This document shows positions 48,401 to 57,443 of a stretch of DNA of 64,000 nt, in pieces. The notes beneath the pieces are model-generated. The model saw only the letters and a list, made by a program, of their open reading frames with translations. It searched no databases and was not told the origin of the DNA. This DNA comes from Bradyrhizobium jicamae (GTDB lineage Bacteria; Pseudomonadota; Alphaproteobacteria; Rhizobiales; Xanthobacteraceae). The translations under genes and the position numbers were made by a program. The stretch covers positions 434,001 to 498,000 of the forward strand of contig NZ_JAFCKQ010000001.1 of assembly GCF_018130215.1 (NCBI RefSeq), in the 5' to 3' direction. Each line of letters opens with the position of its first letter. The stretch's first letter is position 1.

Positions 48401-48613
48401 GACGACCTGCGCCTCGAGCGGCTGGGCCACGCTCGATTCCACCACGTCGGCGGACGCACCGGGAAACACCGCTGAAACCGTCACCTGCGGCGGCACGATG
48501 TCGGGAAACTGCGCGACCGGGATCTGCAACAGCGCCAGCGCCCCTGCGATCGTGATGACGAACGCGATGACGATCGCGAGCCGCGGACGATCGACGAAGA
48601 CTGCGGAAATCAT
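45467..48613 (-). CDS. RND multidrug efflux permease (AcrB/MexF type)
   Basis: 1048-residue inner-membrane proton antiporter of the HAE-1 family: [20 protein letters not shown] start, two large periplasmic loops, twelve membrane helices, and the proton-relay pair in the TM4 segment ([22 protein letters not shown]). It exports hydrophobic drugs or plant compounds through a tripartite pump. Its ATG overlaps the adaptor stop by 4 bases. No outer-membrane channel gene is in the operon, so a TolC-like protein from elsewhere is presumably used. Confidence 0.96.
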   Translation of the reverse strand: MISAVFVDRPRLAIVIAFVITIAGALALLQIPVAQFPDIVPPQVTVSAVFPGASADVVESSVAQPLEAQVVGVDKMLYMKSTSGNDGSYTLTVSFALGTNPDINTVNVNNRVQSALAQLPTEVQAQGLTVQKKSSAVLQFIVLYSNNGQQDPLFITNYAIINVLDAISRTPGVGQASLFAKLNYSMRIWFDTQRLTSLNLAPSDVVAAIRAQSVQAPVGRIGARPISNDQQFQFNVQTQGRLTTAAQFGNIVLRANPDGSVLRIKDVARVEIGAQNMDSESRIDGNPGVPIGIYLAPGANAVTTARAVQATLAKLSERFPPGLTYLVQYDSTTFVSDTIKEVLKTLGEAFVLVVIVVFLFLGNLRATLIPAVAVPVSLIGAFAVLLAMGYSANTVSLLAMVLAIGIVVDDAIVVVENVERVMEEEPELSPADATKKAMMQITAPIIAISLVLLSVFVPIAFIPGISGTLFRQFAVTISAAMVISALNALTLSPALCAVFLRHSGPRRGPMGRVLAGIDWVRDRYAGIVGRLVRVAVLSLVAVLVFAGAVFGVSKVTPTGFLPEEDQGAFFIAVQLPDGASVARTSEVTKQVEALLKKNPAVDHVLSIIGFSLLDGASEPNSAFMVSRMKPFADRKAVTDSVQSAIRQTFIGGSQIRQAAVLPFNLPPIIGLSTSGGFEYQLDALEGQDPAALGSVMGGLIAAANRDPRLTRVFSTFTATNPSIYLDIDRAKAQALGLNMSDVFTALQATLGGIYVNNFNLFGRTWQVNVQGEAANRGDISDIWQIYVRNSGGEMVPIRSIASLRIVTGPQVITRYNNYRSVTVNGGPAAGVSSGTAIAAMAEISRSTLPSGYSYEWTGTAYQEQAASGQTGIILGLAVLFAYLFLVALYESWTIPIPVLLAVTIGVFGSYLAIKLAGLNLDLYGQIGLVVLIALAAKNGILIVEFAKEQREAGMPITDAAIMGSQMRFRAVMMTSIAFILGLVPLVVATGAAEISRRAVGTAVFGGMLAASSIGIFLVPMLYVTFQRWREGVRNRFGGRGRGPGAAGH

Positions 48614-49842
48614 GGATTGGTGCCTGCCGGTTTCGAGCCGCCGTCCGCGGCACCGCCGGCTTCCGCCGAGGCCTTCATGCTGGACTGGATCAGCGCGCTG
48701 GCAGGTCCCGGCGCGACGGCCTGGCCCGCCCTGACCTTCTGCAGCCCTTCGACGATCACCTTGTCACCAAGCGAGAGCCCGGTCGTGACCGCTGCGATCG
48801 TGGACGTCGATTGCCCGAGCTTGATCCGTTTTTGCTCGGCCTTGTTGTCGGCACCGACGACATAGACGTACTCGCCCGCCTGGTCCGAGAGCACCGCCGA
48901 GCGCGGGATCGCCAGCACCTCGACGGGTTTTACGCCTTCGAGCAGAACGGTGACAAACTCATTGTCGGTGAGTTCGCGGACCGCGCTCCCCGTCGCGGGC
49001 GATCGATACATCGACGGATTGGGAATCGTGCCGCGCAGCGAGATCGTGTCGGTATTCTGCGCGATGGTGTTGTTGACGAAATTCAGCTCACCGACCTGGT
49101 CATAGAGCCTGCCGTCCGGCAGCTGGACCCGGATCACGACTGCCTTGAAACCACCGTGCGCCGCATAGCGCGCGCGCAGCGCCAGCGCCTCGCGCACCGA
49201 GACCGGGAATGTCACGTACATCGGATCCTGGCTGACGATCGTCGTCAACGTCCCCGAGCTTGGCGTGACGACGTTGCCTTCGGTGACGGCAGTGCGCCCG
49301 ATCTTGCCATCGATCGGCGAATGGATCTCGGTATAATCGAGATTGATCTGGGACAGATCGACCTGCGCTTTCGCGGCCTGCACCTGGGCCTCCAGGCTCT
49401 CCTGGTTGGCAGTCGCGGAATCAACGTTCGATTGCTGGCCTGCCGGCCCGGCGAGCAGGGCCTTGGCACGATCGAGCGTCAGCTTGGCGTTGACCAGCGT
49501 CGCCTGTAATTGCGCAACCTGCGCTTTTTTCGACGCAAGATCAGCTTCGAACGGGCCACGCTCGAGCTGATAGAGCAGGTCACCGGTCTTGACCTCGGCA
49601 CCTTCCACGAAGTTCCGCTTCTCCAGGAAGGCGGTGACGCGCGCGACGACGTTGACGCGGTTGGGAGCCTCGATCCGCCCGAGGAACTCGTTGGATTCGG
49701 TGACCGGCCGCTTGACCGCCTCGATCACGCCGACGGCCGGAGGTCCCGGCGGAGCCATCTGCGCATCGGCCGCCGCAACGCCCGCAAGCACAAGTCCGGT
49801 TGAAGCGAGAAAAACTGCCGTTCGGCGAAGCGTTCCTGTCAT
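48610..49842 (-). CDS. RND efflux periplasmic adaptor subunit
   Basis: 410-residue membrane-fusion protein (AcrA/MexE family). The signal peptide is [23 protein letters not shown]..., followed by lipoyl, hairpin and beta-barrel domains ([42 protein letters not shown]). An AGGAAGG site fixes the ATG. Translationally coupled (ATGA) to the permease gene. The adaptor links the inner-membrane pump to an outer-membrane channel. No regulator gene is next to the operon. Confidence 0.94.
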   Translation of the reverse strand: MTGTLRRTAVFLASTGLVLAGVAAADAQMAPPGPPAVGVIEAVKRPVTESNEFLGRIEAPNRVNVVARVTAFLEKRNFVEGAEVKTGDLLYQLERGPFEADLASKKAQVAQLQATLVNAKLTLDRAKALLAGPAGQQSNVDSATANQESLEAQVQAAKAQVDLSQINLDYTEIHSPIDGKIGRTAVTEGNVVTPSSGTLTTIVSQDPMYVTFPVSVREALALRARYAAHGGFKAVVIRVQLPDGRLYDQVGELNFVNNTIAQNTDTISLRGTIPNPSMYRSPATGSAVRELTDNEFVTVLLEGVKPVEVLAIPRSAVLSDQAGEYVYVVGADNKAEQKRIKLGQSTSTIAAVTTGLSLGDKVIVEGLQKVRAGQAVAPGPASALIQSSMKASAEAGGAADGGSKPAGTNP

Positions 49843-50162
49843 GCCCTTCCTACTCTCCAGCCCCTTCGGCCCCGGAATTGCTACATGGCGGATGTGACGT
49901 CGAGTTTCCTTACAGGTGCGAAAAGGCGAAGCTGGGCAGCAGTCCTGCAATCGATCATAACGCACAATCCGCCTCCGACAATCCTGTCGCCGCCGTTTCG
50001 CATCCGAGTGTCCGGCATGTTGCAAACGAGGCAGTCGCCGCCGACGCCGGAATCCTGCGCGGAACCGGAGGCGAACGTCAACCGGGACGATGAGCAGGAG
50101 AGGGACAGGATCAGCCAGGGGACGCAGGAATCGTCACGGCGCCGCGACAGCGATCGTGGCGC
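49843..50162. other. intergenic region upstream of the RND operon
   Basis: 320 bases between the adaptor start and the end of the next same-strand gene. It contains a likely reverse-strand promoter (49954-49981) and no coding frame of quality. A possible regulator gene, common near RND operons, is absent. Confidence 0.5.
49954..49981 (-). promoter_or_regulatory. candidate promoter of the RND operon
   Basis: On the reverse strand TTGTCG (49976-49981) is followed after 16 bases by TATGAT (49954-49959), about 110 bases before the adaptor ATG. Both hexamers are close to housekeeping consensus. Confidence 0.45.
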
Positions 50163-51299
50163 TCAGAGGACGAACGCGTTCTTCAGGCGGGAGGTCATCT
50201 GATAGGTCGGCGAGGCCAATCGCTCCTGCAGCCACGGTCGTGACGTCTTGCCGCCGACTTCGTGCCTGCCTTCGAAGATCGTCATGCCGATCAAGTCAGC
50301 ATGACCTGCGTCCGCATATACGGACTGCATCTCCGCGAACTTCCTGTCCCTTCCATATTCGGCCGAATTGGCCTGGTCGTGGCTACCGAGCTCGATCAGG
50401 AGCGGACAAGGGTAGATCAGGCTGGCCAGCCGACGGTCTGTATATTTGCAGCGGCCGTTGCTGAAATGGAGGTAAGAGGCGAGTTCGATGCCGAGGTTCC
50501 TGCTGATGATCGGCGACATCAGAAACTTCTTCTCGTCACGCATGTAGCCAGACGCAACGGTTGGTCTCATGCGCCCGATCGCCGCCTCGAGATGAAGCAC
50601 GAGGAGCGCGCCCCACGACACGCCGTACACGCCGACGTTCAGACCGGACGCACCGATCAGCTTCCTGCAAACGAATTCGCCCGCCTCGATCGAGGCGCAG
50701 GATACGTTGTGGGCGGAGACACCATGCGAGGCCAGCATTGCGGCTACATTGTTCTGGCTTTCCTGGTTTCCGATCTGGACGATGTATGGGCACCAGACGA
50801 CATAACCGTCCTCGCACAATCGCTTGCCGATGGCGTTCATGTAGTCGGGATCACCATCGTCGAAGCATCGCTCCGGCGTGCTGGCCATGCCATGGGCGAG
50901 CAGGATCAGTCCCCTGATCTCTCCGGCGGGAACTCCGAGACATCCGCGCACCGGGAGCCCGCATTCCAGATCGAACTCGATCTTGGTGACCGAGAACGTG
51001 TCCTCCGTTCTCCTCCAGAGGAGCTTGATCTCATCGGTGGACGGCCGATAGAGCCGTCGCTGCCGGAACACTGGCCGCATCTCGCTGCGGATCTCCGGCC
51101 CGGTTGCGGCGCCGCGCAGCTTGCCGTCCGCGGCAATGTCGAAGAAAGACCGGCAGAACGCGTCGTAGCCAAGGCCGGGTAAATCGACATTGGCGCATGA
51201 GCCGTTGCAATGGCTGAGCCCCAGCACATCGCTGCCGGCAACAGTGGCCGGCCCGACGAGGGTCATCAGCATTCCTGAAAGCGCTCTGCGGCTGATCAT
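50163..51299 (-). CDS. alpha/beta hydrolase with N-terminal export signal
   Basis: 378-residue protein. The N-terminus MISRRALSGMLMTLVGPATV has an SRR followed by a hydrophobic run, like a weak Tat or Sec signal. The core has LILLAHGMAS, nucleophile in VGVYGVSWGALLVL, Asp near LIELGSHDQA and His in FEGRHEVGG. Several cysteines suggest an extracytoplasmic fold. Probably an esterase of unknown substrate. GGGGAG lies 5 bases before the ATG. It diverges from the TfoX gene. Confidence 0.8.
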   Translation of the reverse strand: MISRRALSGMLMTLVGPATVAGSDVLGLSHCNGSCANVDLPGLGYDAFCRSFFDIAADGKLRGAATGPEIRSEMRPVFRQRRLYRPSTDEIKLLWRRTEDTFSVTKIEFDLECGLPVRGCLGVPAGEIRGLILLAHGMASTPERCFDDGDPDYMNAIGKRLCEDGYVVWCPYIVQIGNQESQNNVAAMLASHGVSAHNVSCASIEAGEFVCRKLIGASGLNVGVYGVSWGALLVLHLEAAIGRMRPTVASGYMRDEKKFLMSPIISRNLGIELASYLHFSNGRCKYTDRRLASLIYPCPLLIELGSHDQANSAEYGRDRKFAEMQSVYADAGHADLIGMTIFEGRHEVGGKTSRPWLQERLASPTYQMTSRLKNAFVL

Positions 51300-51579
51300 C
51301 GATGCTCCCCAGCCCAGCTGGCGCCACAACGTGCCGGGACGCAAATTAAAGGATGGTCATGATCATTCGAAAAGCACCGGCGTTGCTGACGCGCAACGTT
51401 TTGCCGGAGCGTTTCCACCAGTTGCATTTCAGGACGTTTCTGATGATGTCGATTCGCCGCGAAGGCGGTCGAGGCGAATACACTCGCTGCAGCCCGGTCT
51501 TCGGCCTGGCGTCGGCGACCTTGTCGGCAGCCGCCATTCTGATCATCATCGGGGAGGATATGATCCGCGAGCCCTGCGC

Positions 51580-51966
51580 ATGGTTGCCAGCGACAGCTTT
51601 GCCGAATTCCTGCGCGAGCAGCTCGCATCGCTCGGTCGCATCACGATGCGGCGCATGTTCGGCAAGACCGGCGTGTTCTGCGACGGCGTGATGCTCGGCA
51701 TGGTGACGGACAACACCTTTTATGTGCGGGTCGACGAGCAGAACCGCGAGATCTTCAAGGAAGCCGCGTCGAGTCCTCCGCTCAACTACGCCAAGCAGGG
51801 CCACACCATCGATCTGGCATTCTGGCGCATGCCGGAACGGCTGTACGACGAACCCGACGAATTTGCCGCCTGGGCGCAAGCGGCGCTGGCGGCCGCGCAT
51901 CGGGTCGCCGCCAGCCGGGGCCGGCCGCCGGCGCACAAACGACGATCGCGGGCGACGTCGACGTAA
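51580..51966 (+). CDS. TfoX/Sxy N-terminal domain protein
   Basis: 128-residue protein. MVASDSFAEFLREQLASLGRITMRRMFGKTGVFCDGVMLGMV is the TfoX N-terminal domain found alone in many alphaproteobacteria, followed by a basic tail. In gammaproteobacteria TfoX/Sxy controls competence; the stand-alone domain has no known role. The ribosome binding site for this ATG is weak, whereas a strong GGGGAGG 20 bases upstream fits an out-of-frame ATG at 51560. Confidence 0.83.
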   Translation: MVASDSFAEFLREQLASLGRITMRRMFGKTGVFCDGVMLGMVTDNTFYVRVDEQNREIFKEAASSPPLNYAKQGHTIDLAFWRMPERLYDEPDEFAAWAQAALAAAHRVAASRGRPPAHKRRSRATST

Positions 51967-52030
51967 GGCGGGAAGGCAGCGCTTCCCTGCCAACTCATGC
52001 GAGGCGAGCACGCTCGTCAGCGCTCCCTCT

Positions 52031-52052
52031 CCTCTTGCGGTCCCGCAAGAGG
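52031..52052. repeat. perfect short palindrome
   Basis: CCTCTTGCGG-TC-CCGCAAGAGG, of the same style as the short repeats at 6200 and 31433. It lies just ahead of the large dispersed element and may end TfoX transcription. Confidence 0.65.
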
Positions 52053-52313
52053 GTGGAAACGTTGCCGACGGCACCCTCCTTACGGGCCAATCACTGATTT
52101 GCCCGACGGCGCAAGCCCCTCGTGCAAAAATATTTCGGTTTATCGTAATGGCAAATCAGTGTATAGAGTTCCCATCTCATCCGATTGAGGGGCGCTCGCG
52201 ATCGTCACGAACGTTGTGGTGGGATGCGGTGGACGCCGTATGCGTGACTGACGAGAGCGCATGAGGCGGACGGCGAAATCGTGCAGGCCTGACGCCCTGG
52301 TGGCAGGTGTCCT

Positions 52314-52343
52314 GTCAGCAAGAGACCAAGGTCTCTTGCTGAC
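52314..52343. repeat. 14-bp perfect inverted repeat
   Basis: GTCAGCAAGAGACC-AA-GGTCTCTTGCTGAC inside the dispersed element. The arms are perfect with a 2-base centre, so an RNA copy would form a very stable hairpin. It lies before the short A-run in GACAAAAAAGCCC. Confidence 0.85.
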
Positions 52344-52401
52344 GGCGGTGACAAAAAAGCCCAGTCTCACCGGGGAGAGCACGTATAAGCCGTAACCCAT
52401 C

Positions 52402-52507
52402 GCGCAGGGAGAGCCGGATTGCTCCGGTTACACCTGTGGTCCTACCCCCGTGCTTTCTACACTGCACGGGGCCCATGGGTGCGATCGGCACCCGGCTTTC
52501 CCTGCGC
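52402..52507 (+). ncRNA. predicted multi-branched RNA structure in the dispersed element
   Basis: The outer arms GCGCAGGGA (52402-52410) and TCCCTGCGC (52499-52507) pair perfectly over 9 bp. Inside are three hairpins: CCGGA-TTGC-TCCGG (52414-52427), CCCCGTGC-10-GCACGGGG (52446-52471) and GGGTGC-GATCG-GCACCC (52477-52493). Such a closed multi-hairpin layout is unlikely by chance and suggests a structured RNA, or DNA-level element. Strand chosen arbitrarily; expression is unproven. Confidence 0.4.
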
Positions 52508-52663
52508 CCTCGGCACTCAGAGTGGCGAAGATTGCAGCAGACCTCGGACGCATCGCGCCGCGAGAATGCGGATGTGTGATCACTGGCCGTGCAACAACGC
52601 GGCCGATGACACCGAATGCCGTTTGACAGGTTGAACCGGAATGAACGCGCGCAGGCGACTGGC

Positions 52664-53428
52664 TCAACCCGCGTTCAATCGCTCCCTGAAGAAGCGCGAC
52701 ACGCGGCCGACCGCGTCTGCCGTCGCGGGGTCATTGTCCACGAAGTCGAAGCCATGAGCCTTGCCCGGATAGGTGACGATCTCAGCCGGCGCACCGACCT
52801 TCTTGCCCAGCCTGATCAGTTCCTCGCCACGCGCGAGCGGCACGTTGCGATCGGCCTCGCCGTGCAGTTCGATCATGGGCGGCAGATGCTTCACCCCGGC
52901 CACGATCCTGTCGGGCATGCCTCCGTAGAGCACGGCCAGCGCGGACACGCGCGCGTCGCGAGCCGCCGTGGCAGCGGCAACGTAACCGCCCAGCGAGAAG
53001 CCGAGCAGGCCGGCGCGGCCGGAGCTGTCCGCGCGTGCCAGCACCGCGGCCAGAACCGACGACACGCGCGCGGCCCACGCGTCGAAACGTTCGGTCTCAT
53101 AGGCCTCGCGGCGCTCACGTTCGTGCATCGTCATCGCGCGCTCATCCGCCGCCGTGTAGTAACGGACGAAATAGGCATCGATGCCGCCTGCCGTGAGCGC
53201 ATTGGCATGACGCTCATAGGCCTGCGTCCTGAGATCGAAGCCGCGCGAGCCGTGCAAAAGCAGCACGGCGGGACGCTTGCCGTAGCGCTCCGCGGCATAA
53301 CGATTCAGCATCACCCGGCCGTCACTGGCCTCGACAGCTATGGTCTCGACGGCCATCGCCAGCGACGGGCGGGTCGCCGCGACAAGGCCGAGACCGGCGA
53401 GAACGTGTCTTCGGCTGATCTCGAACAT
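52664..53428 (-). CDS. dienelactone hydrolase family protein, exported
   Basis: 254-residue alpha/beta hydrolase. The N-terminus SRRHVLAGLGLVAAT looks like a Tat signal. The catalytic centre is GLLGFSLGGYVAA, with serine where classical dienelactone hydrolases have cysteine, then Asp in HGEADRNVP and His in PGKAHGFDF. It is likely a periplasmic esterase rather than a true dienelactone hydrolase. It lies 21 bases after the serine hydrolase gene and is probably in one operon with it. Confidence 0.85.
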   Translation of the reverse strand: MFEISRRHVLAGLGLVAATRPSLAMAVETIAVEASDGRVMLNRYAAERYGKRPAVLLLHGSRGFDLRTQAYERHANALTAGGIDAYFVRYYTAADERAMTMHERERREAYETERFDAWAARVSSVLAAVLARADSSGRAGLLGFSLGGYVAAATAARDARVSALAVLYGGMPDRIVAGVKHLPPMIELHGEADRNVPLARGEELIRLGKKVGAPAEIVTYPGKAHGFDFVDNDPATADAVGRVSRFFRERLNAG

Positions 53429-53449
53429 TGGAGCTTCCCTCGGCCATGC

Positions 53450-54712
53450 TTACGCCGCATCACGGGCGCGGTAGAGCGCGCGTTCGAACGCCCGATAGGC
53501 GGCGAGCGCGCGTGCGTCCGCAAACGGCAATATCTGCATCATGACGACTGCGGCAAGGCCGGATGCCTGGTCGATCCAGTAATAGGTGTTGTAGAGGCCA
53601 GCCCAGGTCAGGCTGCCGGCCTTGCGGCCGCCCTCTACCGGATCGAGGTTGATCATGTGGCCAAGCCCCCAGCGCAGCCGCACGCCCGGAAAGAAATCAA
53701 CGTCGTTGGAGATCGCCGGATTTGTCGTCCGCATCACACCGGCATCGAGATTGCCGATTGCATTGTCGGCCATCAGTCCCACCGTGCGCGGATGCAGGAT
53801 CGATGTTCCACCGAGGCTGCCGCCGTTCAACAGCGCCTGCAGCAGCGTGAGATAGTCAGGGGCGGTCGAATAGATACCACCGCCACCCGAGAATTTCCTT
53901 GGCGCGGTGTGCTTCTCCAGCGGCTGCGGCTCCAGCGTGCCGTCACTCCGGCGGACGTGCAGATGCGCTTCACGGGCACGCTGCTGCTCGGTGATGGTGA
54001 AGCCGGTGTCGTTCATGCCAAGCGGATGCAGGATGTGATCGCGAAAATAGCGATCGAGCGTCACGCCGCTGACGATTTCCACCAGCCGGCCGACGCGATC
54101 GAGGCTGCCACCATAGGACCACCGGCTGCCGGGATCGAACATCAGCACGCTGTGCGGCAACGCGGGATCGGATCGAGCTGCGCGCAGATAGCGCACGACG
54201 TCAGCGTCCCACAGCGGGTAGCTGAAGCCCGACGTGTGCGACAGCAGGCTGCGGAGCGTGACGGCCTTTCGCGGCGGCCGCAATTGCGGGACGCCCCTGG
54301 CGTCGAAGCCGGCGAGCACCTGCAGGTCGGCCAGCGCGGGATCGATACCGGCCGCAGGCTCGTCCAGCTTCAGCCGGCCCTGCTCGACCAGCTGCAGCGC
54401 CGCGACCGTGGTCAGCAGCTTGACCATCGAGGCGATGCGGAACACCGTGTCGACGGTCATCTTCGCCGTTGCGCCCTGCGCGCGGAGGCCGAACGCGCCC
54501 TGATAGAGCGTATCCTGCGCGTTCGTCGCCATGGCCACGATGCCGGGCACATCGCCGGCATCGACACGGGCCTGCAGCGCGGCGTCGACGTCGCCACTCT
54601 GCCGCAAGGTGCGGAGCGGAGCCGAAACGGCAAGCCGGGCGCTGGCCATCGCGGCCGCGGCGGCCACCGCTGCGTGCAGCATCACTTCGCGCCGACTGAA
54701 CCGCCCCATCAT
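53450..54712 (-). CDS. serine hydrolase of the beta-lactamase/EstB family, exported
   Basis: 420-residue protein with a Tat-like N-terminus (FSRREVMLHAAVAAAAAM). SxxK nucleophile motif is SMVK in VFRIASMVKLLTTVAAL, and the tyrosine motif is probably in RWSYGGSLDRVG. The architecture resembles class C beta-lactamase-related esterases and D-aminopeptidases, so antibiotic hydrolysis is not claimed. The first of two adjacent ATGs after GAGGGGAG is chosen. Upstream gene of the dienelactone hydrolase-like protein. Confidence 0.85.
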   Translation of the reverse strand: MMGRFSRREVMLHAAVAAAAAMASARLAVSAPLRTLRQSGDVDAALQARVDAGDVPGIVAMATNAQDTLYQGAFGLRAQGATAKMTVDTVFRIASMVKLLTTVAALQLVEQGRLKLDEPAAGIDPALADLQVLAGFDARGVPQLRPPRKAVTLRSLLSHTSGFSYPLWDADVVRYLRAARSDPALPHSVLMFDPGSRWSYGGSLDRVGRLVEIVSGVTLDRYFRDHILHPLGMNDTGFTITEQQRAREAHLHVRRSDGTLEPQPLEKHTAPRKFSGGGGIYSTAPDYLTLLQALLNGGSLGGTSILHPRTVGLMADNAIGNLDAGVMRTTNPAISNDVDFFPGVRLRWGLGHMINLDPVEGGRKAGSLTWAGLYNTYYWIDQASGLAAVVMMQILPFADARALAAYRAFERALYRARDAA

Positions 54713-54873
54713 CCGCGGGCCGCTCCCCTCTGGGCCTCGCCGGGTTATGCCGGAGTGCGCGGCCCGGCACAATCGCGGACGGCATGGTCAAACCGCGCAG
54801 GGCGCGCTAGTGATGGTTCCCTCTCCCTGTGCGCCCATCCGGCGCACGTCATCCAGTCCATGAGTGCATCTGA

Positions 54874-55179
54874 ATGGCCGAAGCCGACCTCGACGCCGTG
54901 ATCCGGCAGACCGCAAGAGCGCAGACCAAGGCCCTGATGGCGGCTGCCAGGAAACGCCAATCCGTTTGGGCCGCGCGCGCCGCCAAGGCCAAGGACAAGG
55001 ACAGCAAGGCGCGCTTCCGCTTCCTCGCCAGGAGCACCATGCTGAACGCGACCGCGACCGCCAGGCGGTTGCAGACCTCGGCGGAGAACGCCGCCGACGC
55101 CTATGCTCGCGCCATGAAGAAGGCGATGGAAGAGCCGATGCCAACAAAGAAGCCTGCGAAGGCGAAGGACGAAACCTAG
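54874..55179 (+). CDS. small alanine/lysine-rich helical protein
   Basis: 101-residue basic protein (MAEADLDAVIRQTARAQ...) with predicted long helices, many Ala, Lys and Arg, and a lysine-rich tail PTKKPAKAKDET. No cysteines, membrane segment or known motif. It precedes the glutathione transferase gene by 14 bases, so it is probably co-transcribed. The composition would suit a nucleic-acid-binding or coiled-coil protein, but no family is recognised. Confidence 0.65.
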   Translation: MAEADLDAVIRQTARAQTKALMAAARKRQSVWAARAAKAKDKDSKARFRFLARSTMLNATATARRLQTSAENAADAYARAMKKAMEEPMPTKKPAKAKDET

Positions 55180-55193
55180 ACCAGGAGCCTGCC

Positions 55194-55835
55194 ATGCTCA
55201 CCGTCCATCATCTCGGCAAATCGCAATCGGAGCGAATCGTATGGCTCTGCGAGGAGCTGGAGATCCCCTATGAACTGAAGCGTTACGCCCGCGATCCCGT
55301 CACCATGCTGGCGCAGCCGGACTACAAGGCGCTGCATCCGATCGGCGCCGCGCCTGTCATCACCGACGGCGAACTGGTGCTGGCCGAATCCGCGGCCGTG
55401 GTCGACTACATCATCGCCAGATACGGCAATGGACGGCTGGCACTGAAGCCCGATCATCCCGACTTCGCACAATTCCTGTACTGGTTTCATTTCGCCAACG
55501 GCACGCTGCAGCCGCAGATGGGCCGCAACATGATCCTGAATCGGCTCAACCTCGCCGCCGACAATCCGATGCTGGTCATGATGCGGGCGCGGCTCGACCG
55601 CTCCTTCGACCTGGTCGATGCACGCGTGCGCGACGCAAAATATCTCGGCGGGGACACGTTCACGTCGGCCGACATCATGATCGGCTTCTCGCTGACCACC
55701 ATGCGCTACTTCATGCCCTACGATCTCGGCCGCTGCCCCAACATCAGGGATTATCTCGGCCGCATTGCCGAGCGCCCTGCCTATCGGCGCGCGATGGAGA
55801 AGGGCGATCCCGGCATGGCGCTGCTGCTGAGCTGA
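55194..55835 (+). CDS. glutathione S-transferase
   Basis: 213-residue GST. The thioredoxin-like N-domain (MLTVHHLGKSQSERIVWLCEELEIPYELKRY) contains the Ser that activates glutathione and the conserved cis-Pro region GAAPVITDGELVLAESAAV; the helical C-domain includes the FTSADIMIGF hydrophobic core motif (N-capping box). A CAGGAG site precedes the ATG. It detoxifies electrophiles or reduces substrates in the cytoplasm. Ends just before a dispersed repeat. Confidence 0.92.
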   Translation: MLTVHHLGKSQSERIVWLCEELEIPYELKRYARDPVTMLAQPDYKALHPIGAAPVITDGELVLAESAAVVDYIIARYGNGRLALKPDHPDFAQFLYWFHFANGTLQPQMGRNMILNRLNLAADNPMLVMMRARLDRSFDLVDARVRDAKYLGGDTFTSADIMIGFSLTTMRYFMPYDLGRCPNIRDYLGRIAERPAYRRAMEKGDPGMALLLS

Positions 55836-55872
55836 GGCGCCGATGCCCCGCTATGTCGCCCTGTTGCGCGCC

Positions 55873-55901
55873 GCTACACGCTTTTCCGGATCATGCTCTA
55901 G
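55873..55901. repeat. dispersed palindromic repeat, copy D (half)
   Basis: GCTACACGCTTTTCCGGATCATGCTCTAG matches the right-hand arm of the repeat at 22590-22707. The left arm is missing. It overlaps the last bases of the threonine deaminase gene. Confidence 0.6.
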
Positions 55902-57124
55902 GTTTCCCTCACCGCGAACCCCTCGCCGCCGAGCCTGGCCAATACCTGTTCCAGATGCGCGCGGTCGCGGGTCTCGATGACGAGTTCCAGCAAGGTCGCC
56001 TTCGCCGGCAGGTCGGAGAAGGTACGCTGGTGCGAGACCTCGATGATGTTGGCGCCCGCCGATGCGAGCAGATTGCAGACCGCGGCGAGTTGTCCGGGCC
56101 GGTCGACGATGTCGAGCGCAAGCTGGGTCAGCCGGCCCTCGCGCGCGAGCTCGCGGGTCAGGACCGAGGCGATCAGCCGCGTGTCGATGTTGCCGCCGGT
56201 CAGCACGAGGCCGACATTGCGGCCGGCAAAGCCGTCCGGCGCGGCCAGCACGGCCGCGAGGCCCGCCGCCCCCGCGCCTTCCACCACCGTCTTCTCGATC
56301 GAAATCAGCGTTGCGACCGCACGCTCGATCTGGTCCTCGCTGACCAGCATGATGTCGTCGACGAGGTCGCGGACGATCCTTGTGGTGATCTGCCCGGGCG
56401 CCTTGACCGCGATGCCTTCGGCGAGCGTATCGCCACGCATCGGCAGCTGCGCGCCTTTGACCGCATTGTACATCGACGGGTAGAGCTGCGCCTGCACGCC
56501 GATGACGCGCAGCGACGGCTTCAGCGCCTTCGCGGCCGTCGCGATGCCGGAGATCAGCCCGCCGCCGCCGATCGGCACAACCAGCACGTCCAGCTCCGGC
56601 ACTGCATCGAGCATTTCGAGCCCGATCGTGCCCTGGCCGGCGATGATCAGGGGATCGTCATAGGGATGGATCTGGGTCAGGCGGTGCTCGGCGGCATGCG
56701 CCTTGACGAAGGCCGCCGCCTCTTCCAGCGTCTGCCCGGTGATAATGACCTCGGCGCCGTGACGCCTTGTGTTCTCGATCTTCACCATCGGCGTGCCGAT
56801 CGGCATCACGATGGTGGCGGGGATGCCGAGCCGCCTGGCGTGGTATGCGACACCCTGTGCGTGGTTGCCGGCCGACATCGCGATGACGCCGCGCTTGCGC
56901 TCCTCCGGCAACAGTGCCTGCAACCGGTTCAGTGCCCCGCGCTCCTTGAAGGTCGCGGTGAACTGCAGGTTCTCGAACTTGAGGAACAGGCGGCAGCCGC
57001 AGATTTCACCGAGCGTGCGGCTCTCGTTGCAGGCCGTGACCATGACCGAATCGCGGATGACGGCCGCGGCCCGACGGACATCGGCGAGCGTTACGGTTTG
57101 GGCGGAACCGGAAAGGTGCTGCAT
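55898..57124 (-). CDS. ilvA: threonine ammonia-lyase (PLP-dependent) with ACT-like domain
   Basis: 408-residue fold-type II PLP enzyme. The Schiff-base lysine is in TATFKERGALNRL, the phosphate-binding loop is GGGGLISGIA and AMSAGNHAQGVAYHA is diagnostic. The C-terminal ~75 residues (PGQLAAVCNLLASAGANIIEVSHQ) form a single ACT domain, as in the short biosynthetic/catabolic TdcB-type enzymes. It converts threonine to 2-oxobutanoate for isoleucine synthesis or catabolism. Serine may also be a substrate. Confidence 0.94.
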   Translation of the reverse strand: MQHLSGSAQTVTLADVRRAAAVIRDSVMVTACNESRTLGEICGCRLFLKFENLQFTATFKERGALNRLQALLPEERKRGVIAMSAGNHAQGVAYHARRLGIPATIVMPIGTPMVKIENTRRHGAEVIITGQTLEEAAAFVKAHAAEHRLTQIHPYDDPLIIAGQGTIGLEMLDAVPELDVLVVPIGGGGLISGIATAAKALKPSLRVIGVQAQLYPSMYNAVKGAQLPMRGDTLAEGIAVKAPGQITTRIVRDLVDDIMLVSEDQIERAVATLISIEKTVVEGAGAAGLAAVLAAPDGFAGRNVGLVLTGGNIDTRLIASVLTRELAREGRLTQLALDIVDRPGQLAAVCNLLASAGANIIEVSHQRTFSDLPAKATLLELVIETRDRAHLEQVLARLGGEGFAVRET

Positions 57125-57192
57125 CGGGCTTTCGCTTCTGAGTAGCTTCGGAACGCGCAGCCTATAAGGTTTCGCTCAGCAAGACGACAGCG

Positions 57193-57351
57193 CTATCGCT
57201 CGGTCAGCGCCTCTTCCTCGGACTTGACCGGTTCGGCCGGCCCGGCCCGCTCGACCTCGTCGCACGCAAGGCATACCAGCGCGGTGCGAAAATGCCTGTC
57301 GAGCACAATGGTTCGCGTCCTGCCGCACTGGCAGCGCATCGGCTTATCCAT
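57193..57351 (-). CDS. small zinc-ribbon-like protein
   Basis: 52-residue frame starting MDKPMRCQCGRTRTIVLDRH. The cysteines C7, C9 (RCQCG) and C27, C30 (CLAC) could bind one zinc ion, and the tail is acidic. Codon bias matches real genes. There is no strong ribosome binding site. Too short for size-filtered gene callers. It follows the threonine deaminase gene on the other side of a short gap, same strand, so may be separately transcribed. Confidence 0.5.
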   Translation of the reverse strand: MDKPMRCQCGRTRTIVLDRHFRTALVCLACDEVERAGPAEPVKSEEEALTER

Positions 57352-57443
57352 GGAGATCGGCCCGGGTTCGAAATGATTAGCAAGCGTGCGCTTAGCTACC
57401 TTGGACCGGTTAACCTAATATGACTTGCAGCCGAAAACGCGCG

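Larger units (their letters stand above)
52093..52511 (+). repeat. large dispersed non-coding repeat element
   Basis: A ~420-base non-coding stretch running from CTGATTTGCCCGACGG to CTTTCCCTGCGCCCTC. Internal landmarks are CGATCGTCACGAACGTTGTG, GGTGGGATGCGGTGGACGC, GACAAAAAAGCCC-GGTCTCACCGG-like sequence and GGAGAGCACGTATAAGCCGT. I recognise these as a family repeated many times in Bradyrhizobium and Rhodopseudomonas genomes (memory, not a search). It contains a 14-bp perfect palindrome and a multi-branched fold. Small frames inside it are spurious. Flanking 51967-52092 and 52512-52663 hold no gene. Confidence 0.75.

Noticed and set aside
46688..48475. 595-residue frame antisense to the RND permease
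   Set aside because: His/Arg/Asp-rich composition typical of antisense shadows of GC-rich genes; the opposite strand encodes a complete AcrB-type pump.
52419..52634. 71-residue frame in the large dispersed repeat
   Set aside because: Lies within a non-coding repeated element and coincides with hairpin arms.
53450..54712. Beta-lactamase resistance gene
   Set aside because: Shares the SxxK fold with esterases and peptidases; the other motifs do not specifically support a beta-lactamase.
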